64,000 nt of DNA. Source: Cynocephalus volans (lineage: Eukaryota; Chordata; Mammalia; Dermoptera; Cynocephalidae). The stretch spans positions 24,271,382 through 24,335,381 of the forward strand of contig NC_084474.1 in assembly GCF_027409185.1 (NCBI RefSeq), in the 5' to 3' direction. Every line of letters begins with the position of its first letter. Position 1 is the first letter of the stretch. Both the position numbers and the translations under genes were made by a program. This document shows positions 12,296-64,000 of the stretch, piece after piece. The notes beneath the pieces were generated by a model that saw nothing but the letters and a program-made list of their open reading frames with translations, had not been told where the DNA came from and made no database searches.

Positions 12296-12444
12296 CACCG
12301 CAGTCCTGCGCCTCCGGCTCAGTCTGATTCCAGGTCCTTTCCCGGCGGGCGTCCAGCTGGGGCGGGAGTGCTGCGCTTTGGTTGAGCGTGACTCTTACTG
12401 TTCTGTGAGGAAATGACGAGTGTGCCACATCGATGTGCTAACCT

Positions 12445-12450
12445 TTTATT
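12445..12450 (-). terminator. PPP1R42: Candidate distal poly(A) signal for PPP1R42
   Basis: This is the first canonical AATAAA found on the minus strand after the PPP1R42 stop at 13555, about 1.1 kb downstream. A variant AATAAG lies much nearer, at about 13328. Use of the distal site would run the 3' UTR across the CpG-rich patch to within about 0.5 kb of the TCF24 TATA box. Confidence 0.3.
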
Positions 12451-12549
12451 CTACCGCGAGGTAAATATTTCATGCTGTCCTGATTGCTTAAAGCAGTAGT
12501 GTGCTGGGAGACACACTCAGAGGTCTGTAACACTTTAGGAAGTTCCCAA

Positions 12550-12860
12550 ACCAGAGTAAACGGCCCTGGGGCCGTGGTCGCGCCTCCCCGGGGACCCCCG
12601 CGGGGCCACCGCGTTTTCGTTGCTTGGGCATAAATTCTTTCCGGGTTTTGCACCTGCGGGCCCGCAGGAAGCGTGGGTTGCAGCGGTGCGGGGTGGGACC
12701 CGATCCGAGGCTCCTTGAGAAAGCGGGCGCTGCGCCCCGAGGCCCGTTCAGAGCCGGCCCAGGAAGCGCTCGCCCCGGACGCCCCCGGCCCTCCGCGGCT
12801 TCCTCCCGTCCCGGACCCATCGCCTTCGTAGGGGAAGTCGAAGTGGACACACAATGCTTT
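12550..12860. promoter_or_regulatory. Second CpG-rich patch between PPP1R42 and TCF24
   Basis: GC-rich and CpG-rich, separated from the main island by about 240 bases of ordinary composition. Open frames on both strands reflect the composition and show no domain. It may be an island shore, an enhancer or a promoter of an unannotated transcript. Confidence 0.5.
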
Positions 12861-13200
12861 GTAGTAACGTAACTAGGACATACTCGAAGCAATGCCTACA
12901 CTTCGGAGAGCAGGACATTCTATCTTCTTTGGGGTCAAAACGCAGTATCAAATTTAAAATGTCACTAAAGAAACTGCTCTTGTATATACTCTTGTGTGCT
13001 TTCCAGTAGCTTTCTAAATTGGAATTACCAAGCAGCAGATAGTAATGGAGCCACTTGTTATACTCGGATGTACCAGTCCACACATTAAGTATTTTAGTGA
13101 ATCAGAATAATCCTCACGCTTTCATCTCAATTCCCATCCAATAACTGTAACTAGATTTACACTTTAGAACCAAAATTCCGTTGATGAAAAAGGACTTTAA

Positions 13201-13296
13201 GGGCTGGTCGGTTAGCCAGCTCACTCTGTAGAGTGTGGTTCTGGTAGCACCAAGGTCAGGGGTTCGGAGCTCCATACCCGGCCAGTTGTCAAAAAA
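13201..13296 (+). repeat. tRNA-Ile-derived SINE, monomer (CYN type)
   Basis: GGGCTGGTCGGTTAGCCAGC opens the copy. The B-box GGGGTTCGGAGCTCC and a CCGGCCAGTTGTC end with a short A-run follow. It sits in the PPP1R42-TCF24 spacer. Confidence 0.85.
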
Positions 13297-13554
13297 AGAA
13301 GACATACTGAATGGGAAAGTACGTCTTATTTTCCCAGTAAATTGGATGTAATGAAGAATAAAGCAGCTAGATCCTTGAATTCACAAGTGGAAAGCAATGT
13401 TTCAGGTTCATTCTATAGAGAAGCAAATCAAACAAAAACTTAAAAGTTTTTCTTATATAATGAGATACCATAAAGCTACAAAACCAGAAAAGATGTTGTT
13501 GTCCAGTCCTATAAAGTAAAAAAATCAAACGTTTCAGATCATTTAAAGCTGAAT

Positions 13555-56900
<43,346 letters not shown>

Positions 56901-57254
56901 TTAGGTATTGTTTATTTCCAACTTTCTAAAAATTAAAGAAAAAAAGGAATATTATGATATCACATAGCAATTTAGGAAAATTTATTTTGACTTACTCTTT
57001 AGTTTTCCTATATAAAACTATTTGATAATTCATAGATATTTTTAAGGACATTGAGGTATTTTCTAAGTTAATAGATTTAACTTTTTTAATAAAAAGATTT
57101 AAAACACCAAAATTAATTAAATGCACAATACTCATTCACTCTTACTTTTAAATCTTCTCCTCTCTTGTAGTTTGAGGTAACCTATTTTTTTTAAATCATG
57201 TAGGAAGGATAGCTATTTAAGTGATTAACATCCCAGTTTTCTTAATTGTAAGGA

Positions 57255-57290
57255 GCCCCAGTAGCCTAATGGATAAGGCATTGGCCTCCC
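57255..57290 (+). pseudogene. Retroposed 5' half of tRNA-Arg(CCT), tailless
   Basis: GCCCCAGTAGCCTAATGGAT followed by AAGGCATTGGCCTCC equals the first 35 bases of tRNA-Arg-CCT as I know it, with one change. It stops in the anticodon loop. CCCAGTTTTCTTAATTGTA (57232-57250) and CCCAGTTTTCCTAATTGTA (57288-57306) flank it as a 19-bp duplication with one mismatch. There is no A-tail, and the T-arm and B box are absent, so it is not a working tRNA gene. Confidence 0.88.
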
Positions 57291-57689
57291 AGTTTTCCTA
57301 ATTGTATATTCCAATGTATGTGGAATTTCCACCAACCAGATATCTCAATTTGTGCAGTATTCTGGACATGAAATCAGGGCTTAGGAGGAAAAATGAATTC
57401 AGTAGATGATAAATTAAATCTGTGTTCTCACACACTGGCATATTATTACCCAGAGTATGTTATAGTAAATTGCCCACAATAAAATATTTGAAGATATATA
57501 TCTTAAGAGTCATCAGAATGCAAAATATAATCTACAGAATAAAATTTTAAAATCTTCATATATTTTTGGAATTTGCATATATTTGTGGTTATTTTTATAA
57601 CAAAATTTTAGGTTTATTGTTACCTTTTCAGGTTGCATTTTATGACAATAATACTCTGAACAAAGTTGCTAATTAAGTAAAAATAACTT

Positions 57690-58640
57690 TTTAAAATCTT
57701 GCCTTAAAAATATTACATAAAATTTTTCATAAAAGTGTAAAGAATAATATAACAACTCATGGACCCACAGGTCAATTTAAAATATAAAACATTACAAATG
57801 TATTTGAAATCCCTCTATATCTTTCTCTCCAGTCTCTTAAATTTAGGATTTATCTTAAATTTAAGCATCCCCACTCGTGTCTTTATGCTTTTACTACAGA
57901 TGTATGTATACCTAAATGATATGTAGTACTGTTTTTCAAAATTTTACATGCCATTCATGATATTATCATCTCCAGCTTTTTTTTCTGCTTAATATTTTGT
58001 TTGTGAGAGTCATCTGTGTTGATGTGTGTAGCTCTAGAATATTTATGCTGTTGTCTAGTGCTCTATTGTTAGAGATTTATTTCTCCTGATGATCAATCTT
58101 TGGGTGTATCCATGGTTTAGCTTTTACAATATTACTTTTATGATTATTGTATATGTCACCTTTAGCCCATAAGTAAGAGCTTCTTTAAGGTTTAAAATTA
58201 GGAGAGGCCACTTCTGGGTTGCACATTTTCAACTTTACTATATACTGCGAAATTGTTCTCCAAAGGACCACTGGCAGGTAAGAGTTCCCATTGCTCTACA
58301 ATGCAGTCTACACCACTGTCAACGTTTGATATTGGCATTCTTTGACTTCTTGCCAAGCTGATGGGTGTAAAATAATATCTCATTGTATTTTGATTATCTG
58401 TTCTCTAATTACTAGAGAGATTGAGAGTATTTTCCTATTTATTGGCCAGGTGGAGTTCCTCTTTTGTTAATTGCTATTTCTTATATCTCATCAATTTTTC
58501 CCATTGGGTTGTGTTTTTATAAGTAATCTTTAGAACGCACACGTCTATCAGATACTAATATTTTACTGATTATGTGTTGTAAATATCTTTTCCCAGATTG
58601 TGACTTATTTTGCCTCCTTTTTTAGTTTGTTTTTTATGCT
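57690..58640 (-). repeat. L1 LINE 3' region, reverse orientation
   Basis: AACTCATGGACCCACAGGTC, AGAGTCATCTGTGTTGATGT, AATCTTTGGGTGTATCCATG, GATATTGGCATTCTTTGACT and TATCTTTTCCCAGATTGTGA follow the reversed order of an old L1. Confidence 0.65.
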
Positions 58641-59439
58641 GTCTTCATGGACCTCATCAGCAAAGTATAGGAAAACTTTCCAGGGACTTGAATATGGAAA
58701 GGGAGAGAATTGAAACAACCCACAACACAAAATAGAGATTTGTTAAATCAAAAGAACCTGCACTGCAGCAGTCCTCAAGAGAGGATTTAGTTTCATCAAA
58801 ATACCACATTCATCTTGTTAAAATAATATTAATTTAAACTTTATTGGTATTGTAGTTTTATAGTTTTAGATAAATTATAAGCTTCAGACGTTTATACTGA
58901 ACCTAATGTGGATTTGGATACATTTTAAAACATTATAATAAAAATAATTATGTCAACCCTTGTGGGGTATCCTTGGTTTTCTTTTAAAAGAGTTTCATTG
59001 TTTTCTTAAGTTTGAGAAACTGCTTTTCCATAATTTTCTCCCACTAGATATCTCCGTTATCTCTGGCCGCTTGTTAGGATATCTTTCTCTTCCAGATCGC
59101 CAGTGGGGACAGCTTAGAGGTGCTTTACAGGTACTCTGGGAATCGACTTTAATCAACTCCTTGGCTTTCATCTCCCTGGGCTCCCACAGACCAGATGCGG
59201 TGGACACCAGTTTTCTGAATTTAGTTCTAACTACCTACATTTCCACTTAGCGAGTCCCAGGCTCAGTGGCTTCCAGATGCTCGAAATCGCCGGCTCCAGC
59301 CCTAAGGCTTTTCAAAACTCTTTCAAAACTGAGATCCCCGCCCTTGGATCTCGGCCCTTCAGCCCCGCGGCCACCCCTCCACCCGTGTCTCCACCTTGTA
59401 CAGCTGTTAACCTTGCCTGATCCCAGCCATTTGTTAAAA

Positions 59440-59560
59440 GTACGGATTTCCAGACTTTCTCTGGAAGTTCTAGATGTCTAGACATAGGGCCCAGGGATCT
59501 ACATTTTAGCAAGTGACCCAGGAAAGTCCGAGTGGCAGGCGAGTTTGAGAAATATGGCCC
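59440..59560 (+). repeat. Possible MER5-like fragment
   Basis: GGGATCTACATTTTAGCAAG and GAGTTTGAGAAATATGGCC recall a MER5 3' part. It ends just before the CpG-rich promoter. Confidence 0.45.
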
Positions 59561-59684
59561 CAGGGTTTCCTCGGTCCCCAAGCTTCTTCCCTGAGGGCAC
59601 CTCACCGCTCGCAGGACGAGTCGGGCCGGTAACTCCGGTCTGGTAAGTTCCGCCCGCGCTAGGTCCAGGCGCGGCCCAGGGGCC

Positions 59685-59697
59685 GTTGCCGGGCGAC
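59685..59697 (+). promoter_or_regulatory. PPP1R42: Candidate RFX X-box
   Basis: GTTGCC G GGCGAC fits GYTRCC-N(1-3)-RRHRAC, the X-box bound by RFX factors that drive ciliary and centrosomal genes. A single motif match in GC-rich DNA can occur by chance. Confidence 0.5.
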
Positions 59698-59732
59698 TGG
59701 ACGCTCCCGGTCTGGCGGCGGCTCTCGGGAAA

Positions 59733-59747
59733 TCTCGCGACGTCGCG
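59733..59747. promoter_or_regulatory. PPP1R42: TCTCGCGA element overlapping a 12-bp palindrome
   Basis: TCTCGCGA, eight of ten bases of a known TATA-less promoter motif, overlaps CGCGACGTCGCG, which has the GACGTC core of CRE-like sites. Confidence 0.5.
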
Positions 59748-60009
59748 GGAAGCGCCCTCCCCGTGGCCTCGCGCGGGTCCGGCTCTCTGTGACGCTGCTG
59801 CCAAGGGTCGATGGTGGCCGCTAGGCAGACACCGAGTGGAGGACAGTTAGCTGGAAGAGGCCGTGAGGCATCGGTCGCCTCACCGTGTTAGTGGTCCAAG
59901 CAAGAGCCAGAAAAGTTTTTGGAAGGCCACCATTTTCCCCTGCTTGGTTATCCTGCCATCAGCTTTGACCGTTTCAGTGCCTAATAACCACCTTTTCCCA
60001 GTAACTGAC

Positions 60010-60540
60010 AGGAATGTTGTCTAAATCAAAGTACAGCCCGTCCTCCACCCTTTCCTCGGATAAAACCCCAGCTCCTCAGGGTGACATTCAAGGCCATTCA
60101 TCATGACCAACCTCGTGGATTGCCAGTTGCCCTCTACGCACTGGTATTCTCCAGTATGCCCTGTTCTAAAAAAAAATTCCCTTCGCTTCCCAGCCGCTTA
60201 AGGTGGCGATAGCACACACTTCCTCCCCTCCTTTGTTCGTGTTTTCTCTTGCGAGTAAGATTCAAGGACTCGGACTGAAATTAGTGCATCCTTTCTGAAG
60301 CCTTCCTAGGTTCCCCTTAAGTGATGCTGCTTTCTGCCCCCCAGGCGACTGGGATGTATGAAGTTCTTTAGCACAGCACTTAACACACTACTGTATGTAT
60401 GTATCTCCATTAAGATGGTAAATTCTTCTAGGGCAAGAATTTTGTCTTTGGCCATTCAAGGACGTAGCAAAGTGCCTTGAATATTAGTAGCACTCCATGA
60501 ATGTAAAACGAATATTTTATGAATGAAGGAGACAAGGAAC
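60010..60540 (+). repeat. L2 LINE 3' part
   Basis: ACATTCAAGGCCATTCATCA, GAAGCCTTCCTAGGTTCCCC, TTCTAGGGCAAGAATTTTGT and CACTCCATGAATGTAAAACG follow L2 order. Confidence 0.75.
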
Positions 60541-60699
60541 TGACATCTACCGTGGAAAGACTGGGGCTCATTACTGGATGTAATGGACAGTGCAAGCTGG
60601 AAAACAGTAAGTAACAGCTGTGATCCTGGGAGGGAAGAGGTTGTCATCGTCATTCCTTAAGCAAAGAAGTGTCAGAGTAGCATATTGTTAGAGTTGTGA

Positions 60700-60850
60700 G
60701 GCAGCTAGACCCCATGTGGGCAGCCCAATTTGCCACTTTGCAGATAAGGAAACTCCCAAGTCTAGAAAAAGAAACATGCTCAAGGTTACATCTGGGGTGG
60801 CTTAGAGGGAACTCACCCTTGGGCTCCTAGATTTCAAGACAGGTCTCCTT
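60700..60850 (-). repeat. MIR SINE, antisense
   Basis: TTTGCAGATAAGGAAACTCC and CATGCTCAAGGTTACATCTG fit the antisense MIR core. Confidence 0.65.
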
Positions 60851-61350
60851 TCCTTACATCTCACTGACAATTACAGAAACCTAGGACGTAATGGGGGCAG
60901 AAGAACCCTAGTCCCATTGAGGAAATTGTTGCTAAAGTATAGTTGTGAGGTAGTCTTCGCCTGGATTGTGATCAAGGCAAAGAAAGGGGAAAGAAATGAA
61001 CATATTTAGGAGACATCTTGAAGCATGTTTGAATAGAGAGAAATTGGATAGGATAAAGGGAGGAATAAGTTGAAGATATTCCCAGGAATTAGCTGGGATA
61101 GAGAAACAATACTGGAGAAAGAGGGGAGGTGGAAAGAAATTTGAGGGGAAGTGGATGATGTTAGTTTACACACAATAAGTGTGAGGTGAGATAGGTTTAA
61201 TAGTCTCCAGTATAGAATTATTGGAACCATGAGGCCATAAGCGGTGGTGAGGGAGAAAGTAATGAAAATAAGAAAACAGTTGGTCAATGGTTATGCTAAC
61301 TAGTTTGGATAAAAGAGGGAAGGAAAAGCTGATAAAGATAGCAGAGAAAT

Positions 61351-61495
61351 GGGCTGAGCCCGTGGTGCACTCGGGAGAGTGCGGTGCTGGGAGCGCAGCG
61401 ATGCTCCCGCCGCGGGTTCGGATCCTATATAGGAATGACCGGTTCGCTCACTGGCTGAGTGCCGGTCACGAAAAAGACAAAAAAAAAAAAAAAAA
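61351..61495 (+). repeat. Young tRNA-Ile SINE, deleted dimer, with target-site duplication
   Basis: GGGCTGAGCCCGTGGTGCAC, GCTGGGAGCGCAGCGATGCT, GGGTTCGGATCCTATATAGG, CACTGGCTGAGTGCCGGTCA and CGAAAAAGAC plus an A-run. AAGATAGCAGAGAAA is found on both sides. Confidence 0.92.
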
Positions 61496-62689
61496 AAGAT
61501 AGCAGAGAAAGATTCCTCAGAGGTGAGATTTGTTCTGAGATGAACAAGTAATTCAGTGATTCATTCAGAAATGAATACTTCAGATTCAGACACCGGGGAG
61601 AAAAGAGTTTAAGGAGGGGGGTACCTAACAGAATAAAATGCTACAGAAGAATAAGAAGTAAAAGAATGATCAAAATAATATGGCTAAAACCTTACAGCAT
61701 GAATCACATGCCTCTCTTATCTGATTTATAAGGTTTATCAATGGTAGGGCTGACCTGTTGCTCTGTGTAGCACTCAGTTAACTTGCTGCTTCCATAACTA
61801 GAAACCTGGTTTAGCAAAGCCTCGTTGAAAATCAGCTGCTCTGGAAATTTTTGCTTTGGAACAATGTCATGTATCACTATAAAAAGGAGTATGATCTCAT
61901 TTGTGGTAACATATATACACTTAAATGTCTAAAATGATATATAGCTATACATATAAAACAAAATATTCAATAGCAGTTATTTCTTGGTGATGGGATTATG
62001 GATTTTGTTCTCTTTTTTTGGCAATCAGGTTTTTAAAAAATGATAGAATTATAATCTGAAAGTTTATTTTAGATTCTACTCTTGTGGAATTGAAAATCTG
62101 TTTGTGAATGTTGGTATTTATAATGGTTTGAATTACTAAATTTTCTATGCAACAAGTTAAGTTTAAGAGAAAGTATTTTCTTATTAATTTATGAAAATAT
62201 ATAATTCCTGTCTAGTGGCACACAGTGTTTAACAATCATCTGTATATTTTCCAATGTGGCAGAAATTTGGCAGGCTGTTAGAAATACTTGTCTTCAGTAC
62301 CATAAGTTCAGCATAAAATACTCTAAGATTTACGCTTTGACAGATGTTGGGAAATTTGTATTTGTAAAAAAAAATATTGTGGAGTCTTGAGAATCATTTT
62401 TACAGGCACTTTTGGAAGAATGATGCTAAATAGCACATTTTACAAAGCCTCAACTGCAATTTCTCAGTAACTTTAGACAGAAACATACTTTATATTTCAT
62501 ATGTTGTTCTATATTTGTCAGTCAGTATATATTTCCTGAATACATACCACATAGCACTATGTGAAGCTCTAAGTAAGCACTTTAATGATTAGTTACCTTT
62601 CACTGAGAAACCAACAAATTAAAGGATCCAGACATATTCATATATATTATTACATAACTCCATACAGGAGAATTAGCATTTATTAGAGT

Positions 62690-62960
62690 TGATGCCTCCT
62701 GGTGTCCATGCCCTTGTGTGATCCTCTCCCTTTGAGTATAGACTGGACCTAGTGACTTGTTCTAGCCAAAAGAATAAGGCAAGTTGATGGGATGTCATTT
62801 CTATGACTAGGTTACAAAAGATTGTGAATCTTTTGCTTGCATTTTTGGCTTACACTCTATGATAAAGTAATCCGTCATTTAGAAGAGCCCATATGGCAAG
62901 GATCTAAGGACATTCTGAATGGAAGCTTAGAGGAGAGAAATAAAAGTGACTACAAGAGGT
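62690..62960 (+). repeat. Possible LTR-derived fragment
   Basis: GCCTCCTGGTGTCCATGCCC, ACTGGACCTAGTGACTTGTT and GATGGGATGTCATTTCTATG are common in an interspersed mammalian repeat that I believe is LTR-derived. Family not certain. Confidence 0.45.
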
Positions 62961-62992
62961 GGTAACTTAGCTGGAATGAAAGGTTTCTTCTT

Positions 62993-63094
62993 CTTTTTTT
63001 TTTTTTTTTGGCAGCTGGCTGGTATGGGGATCCAAACCCTTGACCTTGGTGTTGGAGCACTGTGCTCTAATCAACTGAGCTAACCAGCCAGCTC
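62993..63094 (-). repeat. tRNA-Ile SINE, monomer
   Basis: Minus strand GAGCTGGCTGGTTAGCTCAG, a shortened anticodon region, TCAAGGGTTTGGATCCCCAT, CCAGCCAGCTGCC and an A-run. Confidence 0.88.
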
Positions 63095-63134
63095 ATCTTT
63101 GTTTTTTTGGGGTTTTATTTGTTAATTAATTAAT

Positions 63135-63160
63135 TTTTTGCAGCTGGCCAATATGGGGAT
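63135..63160 (-). repeat. SINE 3' scrap
   Basis: CCCCATATTGGCCAGCTGC plus an A-run on the minus strand is only the end of a tRNA-Ile SINE, 5' truncated. Confidence 0.6.
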
Positions 63161-64000
63161 TAATGAACAAGTACCTATATATAAAAGCTGCAAGCTGTAA
63201 AATCAATACAAACAAAACCCTTTTGGTTATGGATGAGGTAGTTTCCATTCAAGGTATTATTCCTTATTTCTGTAACCTGGATATGATATTAGGAGCCTTC
63301 TAATGCCATGATATACACAATACAGGCCCCAATAATAAATGATTTTTAAAAAACTTAACTTAATAACTAGTTTATATCATTTATTATGTAATGTATTCTA
63401 CAAATATCAATGATTATTACATACGTTATGTATAAAACAATCCGTAGTATTTATTCTGAGTTCCTACCTATGTATCCAACTGGCCACTAGACATTGCTTC
63501 CACCTGGTTATGAATGTTCTAGAGGCGTGGAAAAACTGAACTCATTTTCATGTTGCACAAATGTGATGTGTTTGTTCTAGTTGCTGTCCTGTCCACAGTC
63601 CACACAAAGTAGAGCCTGAGAGCCATCTCCAGTATGCTCTCACATGCTAGTCTCCCTTCATTCAGTCACCAGATCAATTCCACTTCATCTCAGAAATGAC
63701 TTTCACATCCAGCTGTCTCTCCAATGTCCCCATCATTACCTAAGAATGGGTGTGAAAGGACTTTGTCAAATTCTGTAATTTTTCAAAGTTATATTAATTT
63801 TAATATACAAAGACTCTCCCACGTTCTATTTTTAAAGTTCTATTATGTTTAGTTTACATAGACTCTTTTCTAAAATGGTTCACTTCCGTCCTCTGCTAGA
63901 GGGTCAGATCATAATAAATATAATTGTGAGATGTGGCTGTAAATTAGGGGATCTCAGCTGAAAATCAGTTTCATTACCTTAGAGTCACATTTATATCATG

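Larger units (their letters stand above)
10630..12310. promoter_or_regulatory. TCF24: CpG island of TCF24
   Basis: Very GC-rich with frequent CpG, in sharp contrast to the AT-rich surroundings. It covers the first coding exon, the intron start, the likely noncoding exon and the core promoter. CpG islands of this kind mark bHLH developmental regulators and constitutively unmethylated promoters. A second CpG-rich patch lies at about 12550-12860. Confidence 0.85.
56926..59605 (-). other. PPP1R42: PPP1R42 intron 1 (2.7 kb)
   Basis: It holds the tRNA-Arg half retropseudogene (57255-57290), a reversed L1 3' region (about 57690-58640) and a MER5-like fragment (about 59440-59560). Confidence 0.6.
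59580..59830 (-). promoter_or_regulatory. PPP1R42: CpG-rich promoter and noncoding exon 1 of PPP1R42
   Basis: A small CpG island without a TATA box. A donor, GAGCG|GTGAGG, at 59606 is the only strong one and would end a noncoding exon 1, spliced to exon 2 at 56925. The minus-strand open frame 59804-59499 reads across this donor and has no domain, so it is not called as coding. Motifs: an X-box-like site at 59685-59697 and TCTCGCGA at 59733-59740. Confidence 0.65.
59831..64000. other. Intergenic region upstream of PPP1R42
   Basis: It holds an L2 (about 60010-60540), a MIR (about 60700-60850), SINEs (61351-61495, 62993-63094, 63135-63160) and a possible LTR fragment (about 62690-62960). No exon of COPS5, the next gene in human, was recognised. 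Confidence 0.6.

Noticed and set aside
11355-12416. Several open frames up to 231 codons in the TCF24 CpG island, both strands
   Set aside because: GC-rich DNA has few stop codons. The proteins are low-complexity Arg/Pro/Gly/Ala and overlap the promoter signals.
12438-12892. Minus-strand frames of 134 and 138 codons in the second CpG patch
   Set aside because: They overlap in two frames, look composition-driven and match no family.
59499-59804. Minus-strand 101-codon frame at the PPP1R42 promoter as an N-terminal extension
   Set aside because: It reads through a strong donor at 59606, and the conserved protein start lies in exon 2 at 56837.
60000-64000. A COPS5 exon at the right end, expected from human gene order
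   Set aside because: No JAMM-domain or other COPS5-like coding segment was seen; the gene probably lies beyond the window.

Overview
This is a eukaryotic, mammalian autosomal window: large introns, GT-AG splice sites, CpG islands at promoters, and dense interspersed repeats (MIR, L2, old L1, MLT1 LTRs, DNA transposons). The lineage clue is a SINE family with at least 19 copies here, built from a tRNA-Ile-like unit and present as monomers, dimers and internally deleted dimers. It matches my memory of the CYN SINEs of colugos (Dermoptera). No Alu was seen, so a colugo is the most likely source, though this was not tested by a search.

Two protein genes were rebuilt exon by exon, both on the minus strand and in tandem. 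PPP1R42 (LRRC67), the larger, runs from a CpG-rich promoter near 59.6-59.8 kb to its stop at 13555. Its eight coding exons join in perfect phase to a 357-residue SDS22-like leucine-rich-repeat protein, a predicted protein-phosphatase-1 regulator of centrosome, basal body and testis. TCF24 lies 1.6 kb downstream. It is a bHLH transcription factor of 164 residues with two coding exons (10917-11297 and 5170-5283), a TATA/CCAAT/GC-box promoter near 11.94-12.13 kb and a likely 5' noncoding exon. This gene pair is syntenic with human 8q13.

Layout: 1-157 possible LTR end; 158-5169 no gene recognised, perhaps including the TCF24 3' UTR; 5170-12.1 kb TCF24; 12.2-12.9 kb CpG-rich spacer that the PPP1R42 3' UTR may cross; 13.55-59.8 kb PPP1R42, whose 21.5-kb intron 5 is filled largely by antisense-oriented L1s, an L2 and an MLT1; 59.8-64 kb intergenic with L2, MIR and SINEs. 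COPS5, the next gene expected from human synteny, is not visible before the window ends.

I found no new gene system. The most unusual items are a retroposed 5' half of tRNA-Arg(CCT) with 19-bp target-site duplications and no A-tail, a step-by-step SINE series that suggests how a deleted dimer arose, a candidate RFX X-box in the PPP1R42 promoter, an RVxF-type phosphatase docking motif in PPP1R42 exon 8, and a 23-bp tandem duplication upstream of the TCF24 promoter.
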